Below, piece by piece: positions 1-6,116 of a stretch of 6,116 bases of DNA (positions within the stretch are counted from its first letter, which is position 1; each line of letters opens with the position of its first letter). This stretch comes from Vulcanimicrobiota bacterium (GTDB lineage Bacteria; Vulcanimicrobiota; Vulcanimicrobiia; Vulcanimicrobiales; Vulcanimicrobiaceae), in assembly GCA_014304965.1 (NCBI GenBank), contig JACRTZ010000057.1, positions 1 to 6,116 on the forward strand, in the 5' to 3' direction. The translations under genes were made by a program, and so were the position numbers. The notes beneath the pieces were generated by a model. That model saw nothing but the letters and a program-made list of their open reading frames with translations, was not told where the DNA came from and searched no databases.

Positions 1-308
1 CCGCTGCACAGTGTATATGTCGCGCTGTTGCTATTCTGTGCGCCTGCGTCATAATTTAACTTCTTCTCGTCAATTTTCTTCGAATTTACATCAAGCGACT
101 TTTCATCGAAGCCACCCTTCGCGACCGTACAGATTCCTTGGCAGGAACCTAACTTAGTTTGGCCATCTACGCCTTTTCCGCCGGAGTGAGCCGCATCTTC
201 TGCCTGTCCTCCGTTTACTATAGTTCCCTTCGGCAAAAAGTCAGAGTGTTCGTAGTCTGTAACGCGTGGTTGTGCCGTCATGGTGCTTGACTTCAATGAA
301 CGTGTGCA
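1..308 (-). CDS. Out-of-frame continuation of the RHS C-terminal tip domain (partial, runs off left edge)
   Basis: After an in-frame TAG at 309-311 this frame has no stop down to position 3. It is +1 relative to the RHS gene and overlaps its last 22 codons. Counting from the RHS stop (Asp codon 242-240) it gives 80 residues, starting DFLPKGTIVNGGQ and ending QNSNSATYTLCS (NSNS at 35-24), with Cys at tip residues 34, 38 and 79. It is hydrophilic, with 9 Lys and many Gly, Asp and Asn. GC over 1-240 is about 49%. I infer that it is the distal part of the RHS effector tip, separated by a frameshift, because the RHS frame ends too soon after DPSG. An HTFIE motif just after the core plus a distal NSNS stretch recalls papain-like/NlpC-type tips, but this is a weak guess. 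An ATG at 281-279 could start a separate small gene, but it has only a poor ribosome site and lies inside the RHS end. The 3' end is outside the window. Confidence 0.6.
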
Positions 309-3300
309 CTAAGGGACCAAAGACTCTGACGGCATACATCATAATCGTGTCATACCCTGATGGATCTGCATAATCGAGGGAGTTATTTCGATTCCACATG
401 TACGGTTTCTGCGACATCGGATCGTGCACTTCGCCCGCGTAGGCGTCGGGGGCGGTCCATGCGCCGAGGGCAGAGTCGTAAGAGCGCACCCCCTGAATGA
501 TAATGTCGCCGTCGCTGTAGCCGTCGGTTCCAGGTTCGGAAACGAGAGGCGCATACGCGAGGAAGGTGGGCGACGCCGGCATGTTTGCCGGAGGATCCCC
601 GCACCGGTGGTAGGCGTCCGGCAATGCCCAAAGATCGTGGCCCGTCTGATTGTGGCTCGAAACGACCATACCGGCAAAATCGCGATCCCAAATCGTCACC
701 TGCGAGGTGGATGAGAGGCCGCCGATGTCGGCTGCAATTCCAACCTTGACATCCTCGACTTGACCCGCCGACGTGGCGGTTAGCAGGAGTTCGTCGTCAT
801 CCCACACCGCGAGATGGCCGTCTATCGATGCCGGGCGGCCGTTTGGGCCGTACACGTAAGCGGTTTGGTTAAACCCGTAATTGTAGACGCCGCCGCTCGA
901 GGGCGGACAGTCGCTCGCGGCGAGCACGTTGGTCTTACCGAGCAGATGGTTTTCGGCGTCGTGCTGCACCGTGATCGATCCGCTGCCGGAGTAACCTTGG
1001 CAGTGCCCGGTATCGCCGATTTTCCCATCCCCACCTACCCAGGTTGTCCCCGTCCTCGTGCGATCGATGTGCGACATGCGGCCGGCTGCGTCAAAGGCGA
1101 ACGTCTTGGTGGTCTGGCTGCCGCCGCAATCGGCGATCACGTTCGCGACGGTCTTGGTAGTAACAGCGTTCCGCGCGTCGAACGCTTCCTGATCTCCCGT
1201 TATCTTAAAGCCGTTCCAATAGCTGTATTGTCCTGTCAGTTCTCCCCGGGCATTGTAACTATATGCGCCGGCCCCGGGTTGACCACCGCCCCTGACGCCG
1301 AGGGTCGAGCCTTCCGGGTCGTAGGTGAAATTCGAATAGCTGCCTTCGGCGACGGCGAACGACGCGAGTAGCCCGTTTGCGCCGTATGTTCGATTGAGCG
1401 TGGCATACGGATCTTGAACCTGCGTCATCCGGCCGGCGGGCGAATATGCATACGTGAAACTCTGCGAAGCTCCGCCCGAACTCTGAAAGGCCCGAGAGGT
1501 CGTCAATCCGTCCGACCGGTAGGCCCACGACCACTGCATCGACGCCTGCCCCGGCATGCTCGCAGACACGACGTTCTTGAGCCCGTTATCGAAGTACGTG
1601 TAGGCGAGTTGAGCGGAATTGCCGTTTCCAAGCGGCTGACTTGCGGCGAGCTTTCGTCCCTCGGCGTCGTAAGAATACGTCTGCGTCCCGACGCTTGATG
1701 CAATCGAAACGACCCGAGCGTCCGGATCATAGCCGATCGTCCGGCTTGGGGTTACGCCGCCGTCGCCGGCGAAGCTGACACTCGTCACGTGCCCAGCGGC
1801 ATCATAACCGTTGGTCGTGCTTTGCCCAAGCGGATCGACAACCGACGAGAGCAGTCCCTGGGTCGAAGCCGTCGCATCGTACGCATAGATGGTCGCCGCG
1901 GCGGACTCTGTGCAGAGCGCGGCCCACCCGGCTTGCCACGGACAGGGTTGATATGTGAACTTCGTCACTTGCCGATCCAGACCGTCGAAGGCGGAGCCTT
2001 TGAGATCGAACCAGCCGGCGCTTTGGCCTGCGTAGCGCGGGTACGGAGCGCCGTTGTAATACTCTCGAGTCGCAAAGAGATTGCCGTACGCGCGAAAGGC
2101 GGGGCTGCCGTAGATGGAGACCGTTCCACCAGAAGTGAAGTCGTACAGGTACCGTGTGAGCCAGCCGAGCGGCTGCGACACTTCGACCAGGCGATCCGCG
2201 CCATCGTACCATTTTACGGTAACTCCGGGCGTGCAGGTTGCGCCCGGCGTGCAGCCATGATGGTGCGTCTCGGAGATCACGTTCCCGTCCGCATCGTAGG
2301 CGTAAAGCGCACCCATATTGACCCCAGACTGCGCAGTGAGCGCATGCTGGTAGGCCGTCTCGGTTCTCGATGTCTCGCCGTTCGCGAAATGGTACGTATA
2401 GCTGGTAACGTTATCAGGATCGGTTGCCGACGTTAGCCGGCTCAATGTGTCGTAGGTGAGCGTCGAGGTCGAAAAACTGCCGTTCCCGATGCTCTTGCCA
2501 TACGTGATGATGTCGCCGCTTGAGTTATACGAAAAGAGCTGTTGGCTCGGAACCGTTGCGCCGGAAACTTGCGTCGGAAGCCCGTAATCAACGCCGCCTT
2601 GCGCGCTCGGATCATACGAGAATTGAATTTGGTGACCGAGCGGCTTCGTCATTTGCGTCAACTCGCCAAACGGCTGCGCCGACGTCGATGTCCAACTCAT
2701 TAGGGTTGCTCCAGGAACCGACGGGCACAGAGCGTCGTTCGGAGCGGGCGAGGACGTCCAATCCATGCCGAGCGAATGCGTGAACGTTTGATCGCAAAAC
2801 GCCACGACATTGTTGTTCGCGTCGTACGAGTAGAGGGCCGTGGGGCGAAAAGTGCCCTGGGACGTCGTGACCGTTGGCTGCCCAACCGCGATCGTATTGC
2901 CGCTATTATCGTAGGCGTAGTCGGTTTCGTAGCCGCGCAGGTCGGTCGTCGAGATGAGGTTATTGCTCGTGTCCCAGCCCTGAACCGACCACAGATACGC
3001 GTTGCCGTTCCAGCCGGCACGATCCGTCACGCGGCCAGCGCCATCGAAAAGATATTGCGTCGCGTGGCCGTCGGTGTCGAACCAGGTGTTGCTGTTGACG
3101 TTTTTCGGCGAGAAGTACACGGTGCGATACATCGCGCCGTTTGCAACGCCAGGTTGGATGGCCGCGTTCGTGCCGTCGTTCGGCGTCGGGTTCATGTACC
3201 CGACGTAGCCAACCTCATAGAGATCTCCGGCGCCGTAATAGCCAAAAAGCACGTAGCCGCCGCCGGCGGCTCCCGTCCATTCCGGCGTCACGCTACTCAT

Positions 3301-4683
3301 CGCGAGGCGCGGACCCATAGCCGTGTACAGCTGCGATCCGCCCGCATTATAGGAGTAGAGTTCGGGCCGGCACTGCGTCATGCCCCCGTGGCACTGCGTC
3401 GTGTACGTATTATTCGGAGGCTGGTCCACCTCGCTCAGGTTGCCATTTTGATCGTAGCTGTACGCGACGACGGTCCCATCGGGCCACGTGAGCGTCGAGA
3501 GCAGCCGCTGAGGTTGGCCTTGTACGGTAAAGTCGGCAAAGGCCAGATGAGATGTGCGGCCGCCCTGAGCCGCAACCACGCGAATGTCAGTAAGATTACA
3601 AGAACAGCTGATATCGCCGCCCGCAAACGAATAATCGAACGCCAGGAACGTGTTGTTGTTGCGACCGTAGATCGCGATCAGCCGGCCGGCAAACCCAGCG
3701 AACTGCCCCCCGAAGTCCGTCGCGAGACCGGGCCGCCAAAGGTAATAGACCGTTCCGGTTTTCTTGGTCCAATAATAGCCGTTGCCACCATCTGAGGTCA
3801 GTTTCGCGAACTGACCGGCGGGCGGAATCCACTTGCCTTGGCCATCGGGGAGATAGTCGTATCGCGCGCCGTCGATATCGAAGACGGACAGGCCGGGGCC
3901 GTATTGATTGCCGTCGTTGCTCGCGAGGTGCGCGTCGAACGTGTTGGTCCAGCCAGCGCCGTACTGCGAAATCTGCGAGCCGTCGCTGCCAAAGTAATCA
4001 TGCTGACTCCGCGAATTATAGGTACGCCGAAACGCCAGCGCCACGCCAGGCTGCGGAATCGACATATCGTCTGCCTGCACGATGAGATTCCCGCCTTGAC
4101 CGACGTTGGACATGTACTTACCGATCCCGGGAATCGCATCTTCCTCGTACGTCCACCAGCGGTTGATACCGGTGTACGACGGCGTGCTCAGGGTGACGCT
4201 TTGCTTGCGGCGAGTCGCTTGGGGCGCAGCACGGCCGAGCGGCACAGGCGCAAGAATGTTCACCGAGGATGTCGAGCGGCGCCCCGGAGTAATCGGAATT
4301 GCCGGAGCCGCCGTCGGCGTGCTTACCGGTTCCCGGATGCCGTGGAGTTTTCGATAGTTCGACGACATCGCGCGCGGATCGGCCGGCGCGTCCTTGGGAT
4401 GTACGGGCTTCTTCGAATGCGCCGGGCCGTCCACGTGTGCGCCGGCAACGTGGGCAGCCCGAGGCGAAAGCGGCGCCGGCGTCGGAATCAGGCGCGGCAA
4501 GACGATCTTCGGCATTTGACTCGCACTGGGCGGACGAGCCGCGCGAACTGCCGGCGATGCGCCCTGCGCCGCGTCCAGTTTGGGGACCGCGGCGCGTGCG
4601 ACGGTGGGCGTGACGTCGCCAGCGGTAATCGCCGTCATGCAAAGTGCGGCGATCAAGGAAATGCGTAGGCACCGACGTCTCAT
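241..4683 (-). CDS. Secreted RHS/YD-repeat protein with a short, apparently truncated C-terminal tip
   Basis: The family forms a large beta-strand cocoon that encloses a variable C-terminal effector, often a toxin used against neighbouring cells. The ATG at 4683 is chosen because GAAGGAC lies 7 nt upstream and a Sec signal peptide follows (MRRRCLR, hydrophobic ISLIAALCMTAITAG, likely cut after ARA at residue 31). Residues 32-165 are a Pro/Ala-rich linker. Residues 174-317 are the RHS lead domain (GGNLIVQADD at 197, RRTYNS at 219, GAGW at 242). Residues 407-1200 hold YD repeats such as YLFDGAGRVT, LTYDTLSRLT, YAYDADGNVI and YSYDAEGRKL. The core end is VRSYDSALGAWTAPD at 1399 and PYMWNRNNSLDYADPSG at 1427-1443. 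Only 37 residues follow, including VHTFIEV with His1460. No PAAR domain or transmembrane helix is seen after the signal, so export through Sec is inferred. The mature chain has 14 cysteines. The tip appears to continue in the +1 frame. The family call is firm; the target and activity are unknown. Confidence 0.93.
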   Translation of the reverse strand: MRRRCLRISLIAALCMTAITAGDVTPTVARAAVPKLDAAQGASPAVRAARPPSASQMPKIVLPRLIPTPAPLSPRAAHVAGAHVDGPAHSKKPVHPKDAPADPRAMSSNYRKLHGIREPVSTPTAAPAIPITPGRRSTSSVNILAPVPLGRAAPQATRRKQSVTLSTPSYTGINRWWTYEEDAIPGIGKYMSNVGQGGNLIVQADDMSIPQPGVALAFRRTYNSRSQHDYFGSDGSQISQYGAGWTNTFDAHLASNDGNQYGPGLSVFDIDGARYDYLPDGQGKWIPPAGQFAKLTSDGGNGYYWTKKTGTVYYLWRPGLATDFGGQFAGFAGRLIAIYGRNNNTFLAFDYSFAGGDISCSCNLTDIRVVAAQGGRTSHLAFADFTVQGQPQRLLSTLTWPDGTVVAYSYDQNGNLSEVDQPPNNTYTTQCHGGMTQCRPELYSYNAGGSQLYTAMGPRLAMSSVTPEWTGAAGGGYVLFGYYGAGDLYEVGYVGYMNPTPNDGTNAAIQPGVANGAMYRTVYFSPKNVNSNTWFDTDGHATQYLFDGAGRVTDRAGWNGNAYLWSVQGWDTSNNLISTTDLRGYETDYAYDNSGNTIAVGQPTVTTSQGTFRPTALYSYDANNNVVAFCDQTFTHSLGMDWTSSPAPNDALCPSVPGATLMSWTSTSAQPFGELTQMTKPLGHQIQFSYDPSAQGGVDYGLPTQVSGATVPSQQLFSYNSSGDIITYGKSIGNGSFSTSTLTYDTLSRLTSATDPDNVTSYTYHFANGETSRTETAYQHALTAQSGVNMGALYAYDADGNVISETHHHGCTPGATCTPGVTVKWYDGADRLVEVSQPLGWLTRYLYDFTSGGTVSIYGSPAFRAYGNLFATREYYNGAPYPRYAGQSAGWFDLKGSAFDGLDRQVTKFTYQPCPWQAGWAALCTESAAATIYAYDATASTQGLLSSVVDPLGQSTTNGYDAAGHVTSVSFAGDGGVTPSRTIGYDPDARVVSIASSVGTQTYSYDAEGRKLAASQPLGNGNSAQLAYTYFDNGLKNVVSASMPGQASMQWSWAYRSDGLTTSRAFQSSGGASQSFTYAYSPAGRMTQVQDPYATLNRTYGANGLLASFAVAEGSYSNFTYDPEGSTLGVRGGGQPGAGAYSYNARGELTGQYSYWNGFKITGDQEAFDARNAVTTKTVANVIADCGGSQTTKTFAFDAAGRMSHIDRTRTGTTWVGGDGKIGDTGHCQGYSGSGSITVQHDAENHLLGKTNVLAASDCPPSSGGVYNYGFNQTAYVYGPNGRPASIDGHLAVWDDDELLLTATSAGQVEDVKVGIAADIGGLSSTSQVTIWDRDFAGMVVSSHNQTGHDLWALPDAYHRCGDPPANMPASPTFLAYAPLVSEPGTDGYSDGDIIIQGVRSYDSALGAWTAPDAYAGEVHDPMSQKPYMWNRNNSLDYADPSGYDTIMMYAVRVFGPLVHTFIEVKHHDGTTTRYRLRTL

Positions 4684-4689
4684 AGCAAC

Positions 4690-4696
4690 GTCCTTC
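4690..4696 (-). promoter_or_regulatory. Ribosome binding site of the RHS gene
   Basis: Read on the minus strand this is GAAGGAC; its AAGGA core lies 7 nt before the ATG at 4683-4681. It decides the start: the longer in-frame ATG at 4770 has no purine-rich site before it and would place 29 Arg-rich residues ahead of the signal peptide. Confidence 0.8.
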
Positions 4697-4717
4697 GCGT
4701 CAAGTGGCAGCGAGAAA

Positions 4718-4738
4718 CAAGGTCTTCTTAGACCGTTG
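4718..4738 (-). other. Hairpin in the RHS 5' leader
   Basis: On the minus strand the sequence reads CAA-C-GGTCT-AAGA-AGACC-TTG. It forms a 5-bp GGTCT/AGACC stem with an AAGA loop, extended by three more pairs past one bulged C. It lies about 35 nt before the ATG, in the untranslated leader predicted from the promoter at 4803-4832. It has no long U-run, so it is unlikely to be a strong terminator. A role in mRNA stability or attenuation is possible but not shown. Confidence 0.4.
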
Positions 4739-4794
4739 CGATTCCCACGTCGAGCGCACCTGAGTTGCATTTACGAACCGTAGCGCGAGCGCCG

Positions 4795-4814
4795 TTGCAG
4801 ATGTTATAGTGCAA
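4795..4814. repeat. Inverted repeat TTGCA-N10-TGCAA around the divergent -10 elements
   Basis: TTGCA at 4795-4799 and TGCAA at 4810-4814 form a perfect 5-bp inverted repeat with a 10-bp spacer. This matches the layout of dimeric regulator operators. It encloses the -10 elements of both predicted promoters, so a bound protein could affect both genes. Further GTTGCA copies lie at 4764-4769 (same orientation, 30 bp away) and 4883-4888 (inverted). The arms are short, so chance is a real possibility. Confidence 0.3.
4802..4810 (+). promoter_or_regulatory. Predicted extended -10 promoter for the secretin-like gene
   Basis: TG-T-TATAGT is a good extended -10 element. No recognisable -35 hexamer lies 16-18 bp upstream, which extended -10 promoters can tolerate. 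It overlaps the -10 of the opposite promoter (4803-4808). Transcription would start near 4817, giving a leader of about 100 nt to the ATG at 4915. Confidence 0.35.
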
Positions 4815-4832
4815 GGTACCTATGGTCGTCAA
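4803..4832 (-). promoter_or_regulatory. Predicted sigma70-type promoter of the RHS gene
   Basis: The minus strand carries TTGACG (4832-4827), an 18-bp spacer, then TATAAC (4808-4803). These are five of six matches to each of the -35 and -10 consensus hexamers. Transcription would begin near 4796, leaving a leader of roughly 110 nt before the ATG at 4683. The call rests on consensus match and position only. Confidence 0.55.
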
Positions 4833-4850
4833 TACATCGGTAACAAATTC

Positions 4851-4859
4851 TGTGGATAA
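4851..4859 (-). promoter_or_regulatory. Perfect DnaA-box match (TTATCCACA)
   Basis: TGTGGATAA on the plus strand is the exact complement of the consensus DnaA box TTATCCACA. It lies between the -35 of the RHS promoter and the secretin start. Only one box was noticed and there is no AT-rich unwinding region, so it is not an origin. It may be a DnaA-responsive control site or chance. Confidence 0.25.
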
Positions 4860-4914
4860 CATTCTGCACGACCGCGAAGGGCTGCAACGGCGTCCGCAGA
4901 ACGAGCGCCTTCCC

Positions 4915-6116
4915 ATGCGCCTGGAGTGTTCAACAGTCCGGCGACTTACCGCAGCAACTCTCCTATGGGCGCTGAGCTTTTCTTCATGCCCGGCCGCAAC
5001 AATAGCCGTGAAGCGGTCGCTTACCGTGCAAAACGCTTCAGTGCGCACCGTCGTGTTGGAACTCGCGAAGCGGTTCAATACCAACGTCGCGCTGCCCGAA
5101 GATCTTCGCGGCTTCGTCACGGCATCGCTCCACGATGTCACCCTCGAGCAAGCCTTGACGGCGGTGCTGACTCCGCTGGGTTATCAATTCACCCGCAAGA
5201 ACGGGATAGTCATCGTTTCCCGAGCGGTGGCGACAATGGGCCCGACGACTTCGGGCTCACGTGCGCCCGTCGTCATCGCGCTGACCTACATCACTCCTGA
5301 GCGAGCGGCGAATGCGCTGCGCAGCCTGTTTTCTGAAGCCGGTATTCGGCCCGATCGCAGCGCCAACGCCGTAATCGTCACCGGTAGTGCTGAGGACGTT
5401 CAGCAGATTCGTTCCGTCATGCAAAGCCTCGACGTGCGGAGCCCTTTGACGCCGCTGGTTGAAGCAATTCAACTGCGAACGACTGATGCGGACAAGGTCG
5501 TCGCACGCGTGAAGAACCTGTTTCCAACTGCGCAGTTCTCGGTTGCGTCCCAGCGTTCGGTACTCGTCCGCGCCACAGCCCCCGATATGACTCAGATTCG
5601 GCAGCTCATTGGGTCGCTCGATGCGCCGACTCCCGTCACGCTCCAAGCTGGGCCACCGAGTTCCGCCGAGGGCGTCAAGGTCGCAAACGCCAGACCATCC
5701 GACGTTGCGCGGGCCATCTCGCGCCAATTCCCGCGCATGAAAGTGGGCGTCAGCGGCTCGGCCGTCGTTTTCAGCGGTTCGTCGGATGAAGTCTCCAAGG
5801 CCAAGGCGCTCGTCGCACAAATCGACGTGCCGGCATTTGGTTCTAGGGTCACGCAGATCTATCGCATCCGGACGCTGGACGCGGGCTCGGTCGGCGATCT
5901 GATTGCGCGTTCTTTCCCCGCCGCAACCGTGACGACGGATAAAGACCTCAATGCAATTTCGGTTACTGCGGTGGTGTCCGATCAACAGCGCGTAGCCGAT
6001 GCCATCGCGCAACTCGACCCCAGTCAGAACGGCTATGCGCAACCCGGCGGTTTTCCGCAGCAGGGGATGAACCAAGGGTATTCAGGAGCGTCCAACTTTG
6101 AGGTCGTGACGCTCCG
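4915..6116 (+). CDS. Secretin-like outer-membrane channel protein, N-terminal part (PilQ/GspD superfamily; runs off right edge)
   Basis: Secretins form multimeric outer-membrane gates for type IV pili, DNA uptake and type II/III secretion. The 400 residues visible begin with a signal peptide (MRLECSTVRR, then hydrophobic LTAATLLWALSF, likely cut near CPAAT). An STN/N0-type domain follows at 33-102 (SLTVQNASVRTVVLELAKRF, then LEQALTAVL and a closing IVIVS). Four tandem secretin N-type repeats come next: 119-174 (LTYITPERAANALRSLF, ANAVIVTG, IRSVMQSLDV), 181-237 (IQLRTTDADKVVARVKNLF, IRQLIGSLDAP), 250-306 (VKVANARPSDVARAISRQF, AKALVAQIDVP) and 311-368 (YRIRTLDAGSVGDLIARSF, LNAISVTA, VADAIAQLD). 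A Gly/Gln-rich linker and what may be a further domain (NFEVVTL) reach the edge. The pore domain is not in view, so the exact system cannot be assigned. The start at 4915 is preferred for its signal peptide although its ribosome site is weak. An in-frame ATG at 4822 has AAGG 5 nt upstream, but would put 31 polar residues before the signal and lie almost at the predicted transcription start. Confidence 0.85.
   Translation, partial: MRLECSTVRRLTAATLLWALSFSSCPAATIAVKRSLTVQNASVRTVVLELAKRFNTNVALPEDLRGFVTASLHDVTLEQALTAVLTPLGYQFTRKNGIVIVSRAVATMGPTTSGSRAPVVIALTYITPERAANALRSLFSEAGIRPDRSANAVIVTGSAEDVQQIRSVMQSLDVRSPLTPLVEAIQLRTTDADKVVARVKNLFPTAQFSVASQRSVLVRATAPDMTQIRQLIGSLDAPTPVTLQAGPPSSAEGVKVANARPSDVARAISRQFPRMKVGVSGSAVVFSGSSDEVSKAKALVAQIDVPAFGSRVTQIYRIRTLDAGSVGDLIARSFPAATVTTDKDLNAISVTAVVSDQQRVADAIAQLDPSQNGYAQPGGFPQQGMNQGYSGASNFEVVTL

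Noticed and set aside
3..281. Independent small gene starting at ATG 281
   Set aside because: The start lies inside the RHS coding end with only a weak GAAG-like site upstream. A split tip domain explains the frame better, though a separate gene cannot be fully excluded.
2223..2257. Short repeat in the RHS gene encoding CTPGA-CTPGV
   Set aside because: Two near-identical units of about six codons look like local slippage or a turn motif, not a repeat array.
2776..4668. Long plus-strand open frames (2776-3795 and 3838-4668) opposite the RHS gene
   Set aside because: Their products are Arg/Val/Ala-rich with no recognisable domain, and the opposite strand encodes a clear RHS protein throughout. 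They are antisense shadows of GC-rich coding DNA.
4684..4770. Longer start of the RHS gene at ATG 4770
   Set aside because: It adds 29 Arg-rich residues before the signal peptide and has no ribosome binding site; the ATG at 4683 has both features in its favour.
4684..4796. A riboswitch (for example cyclic-di-GMP type) in the RHS leader
   Set aside because: I looked for the conserved CACAGGGCAAACC-like and GACGCAAAG-like elements and did not find them; only one small hairpin is visible.
4822..4914. Longer start of the secretin-like gene at ATG 4822
   Set aside because: AAGG lies 5 nt upstream, so it is possible, but it would put 31 polar residues before the signal peptide and leave almost no leader after the predicted promoter.
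4978..4989. Lipoprotein signal (lipobox) at Cys25 of the secretin-like protein
   Set aside because: The preceding residues are FSS, without the Leu/Val/Ile expected at -3, so an ordinary signal peptide is more likely.
5257..6075. A 272-residue minus-strand open frame opposite the secretin-like gene
   Set aside because: It shows no domain pattern, while the plus frame gives an STN domain and four clean secretin repeats over the same bases.

Overview
The window holds two divergently transcribed genes and the short control region between them. No rRNA, tRNA, insertion sequence or CRISPR array is visible. Both proteins look exported, and one belongs to an outer-membrane channel family (secretin), so the host is a diderm bacterium. 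It has fairly GC-rich DNA, and many G/C third positions in the coding regions read here. The phylum cannot be named safely from this window.

Minus strand, 4683 down to 241: a 1480-residue RHS/YD-repeat protein. In order it has a Sec signal peptide, a Pro/Ala-rich linker, the RHS lead domain, a long series of YD repeats and the RHS core-end motif closing with DPSG. Only 37 residues follow DPSG before a UGA stop. RHS proteins of this type normally carry a variable C-terminal effector ('tip') domain after this motif.

Minus strand, 308 down to the left edge: a second frame, shifted +1 relative to the RHS gene, overlaps its end and stays open to the edge of the window. It looks like the rest of the tip domain. 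It is lower in GC, rich in Gly, Lys, Asn and Asp, and ends in a Cys- and NSNS-containing stretch. The tip is therefore either broken by an indel, affected by a sequencing error, or joined by +1 recoding. The stop context CUC-UGA-C makes the last option worth testing. Any immunity gene would lie beyond the left edge.

Positions 4684-4914 form the intergenic region. I see a good -35/-10 pair for the RHS gene, an extended -10 facing the other gene that overlaps it, an inverted repeat enclosing both -10 elements, a perfect DnaA-box match, and a small hairpin in the RHS leader.

Plus strand, 4915 to the right edge: the N-terminal 400 residues of a secretin-like protein (PilQ/GspD superfamily) with a signal peptide, an STN/N0-type domain and four tandem secretin N-type repeats. 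The pore domain would lie beyond the window. The shared control region suggests the two genes could be co-regulated, but nothing in the sequence shows that the secretin exports the RHS protein.
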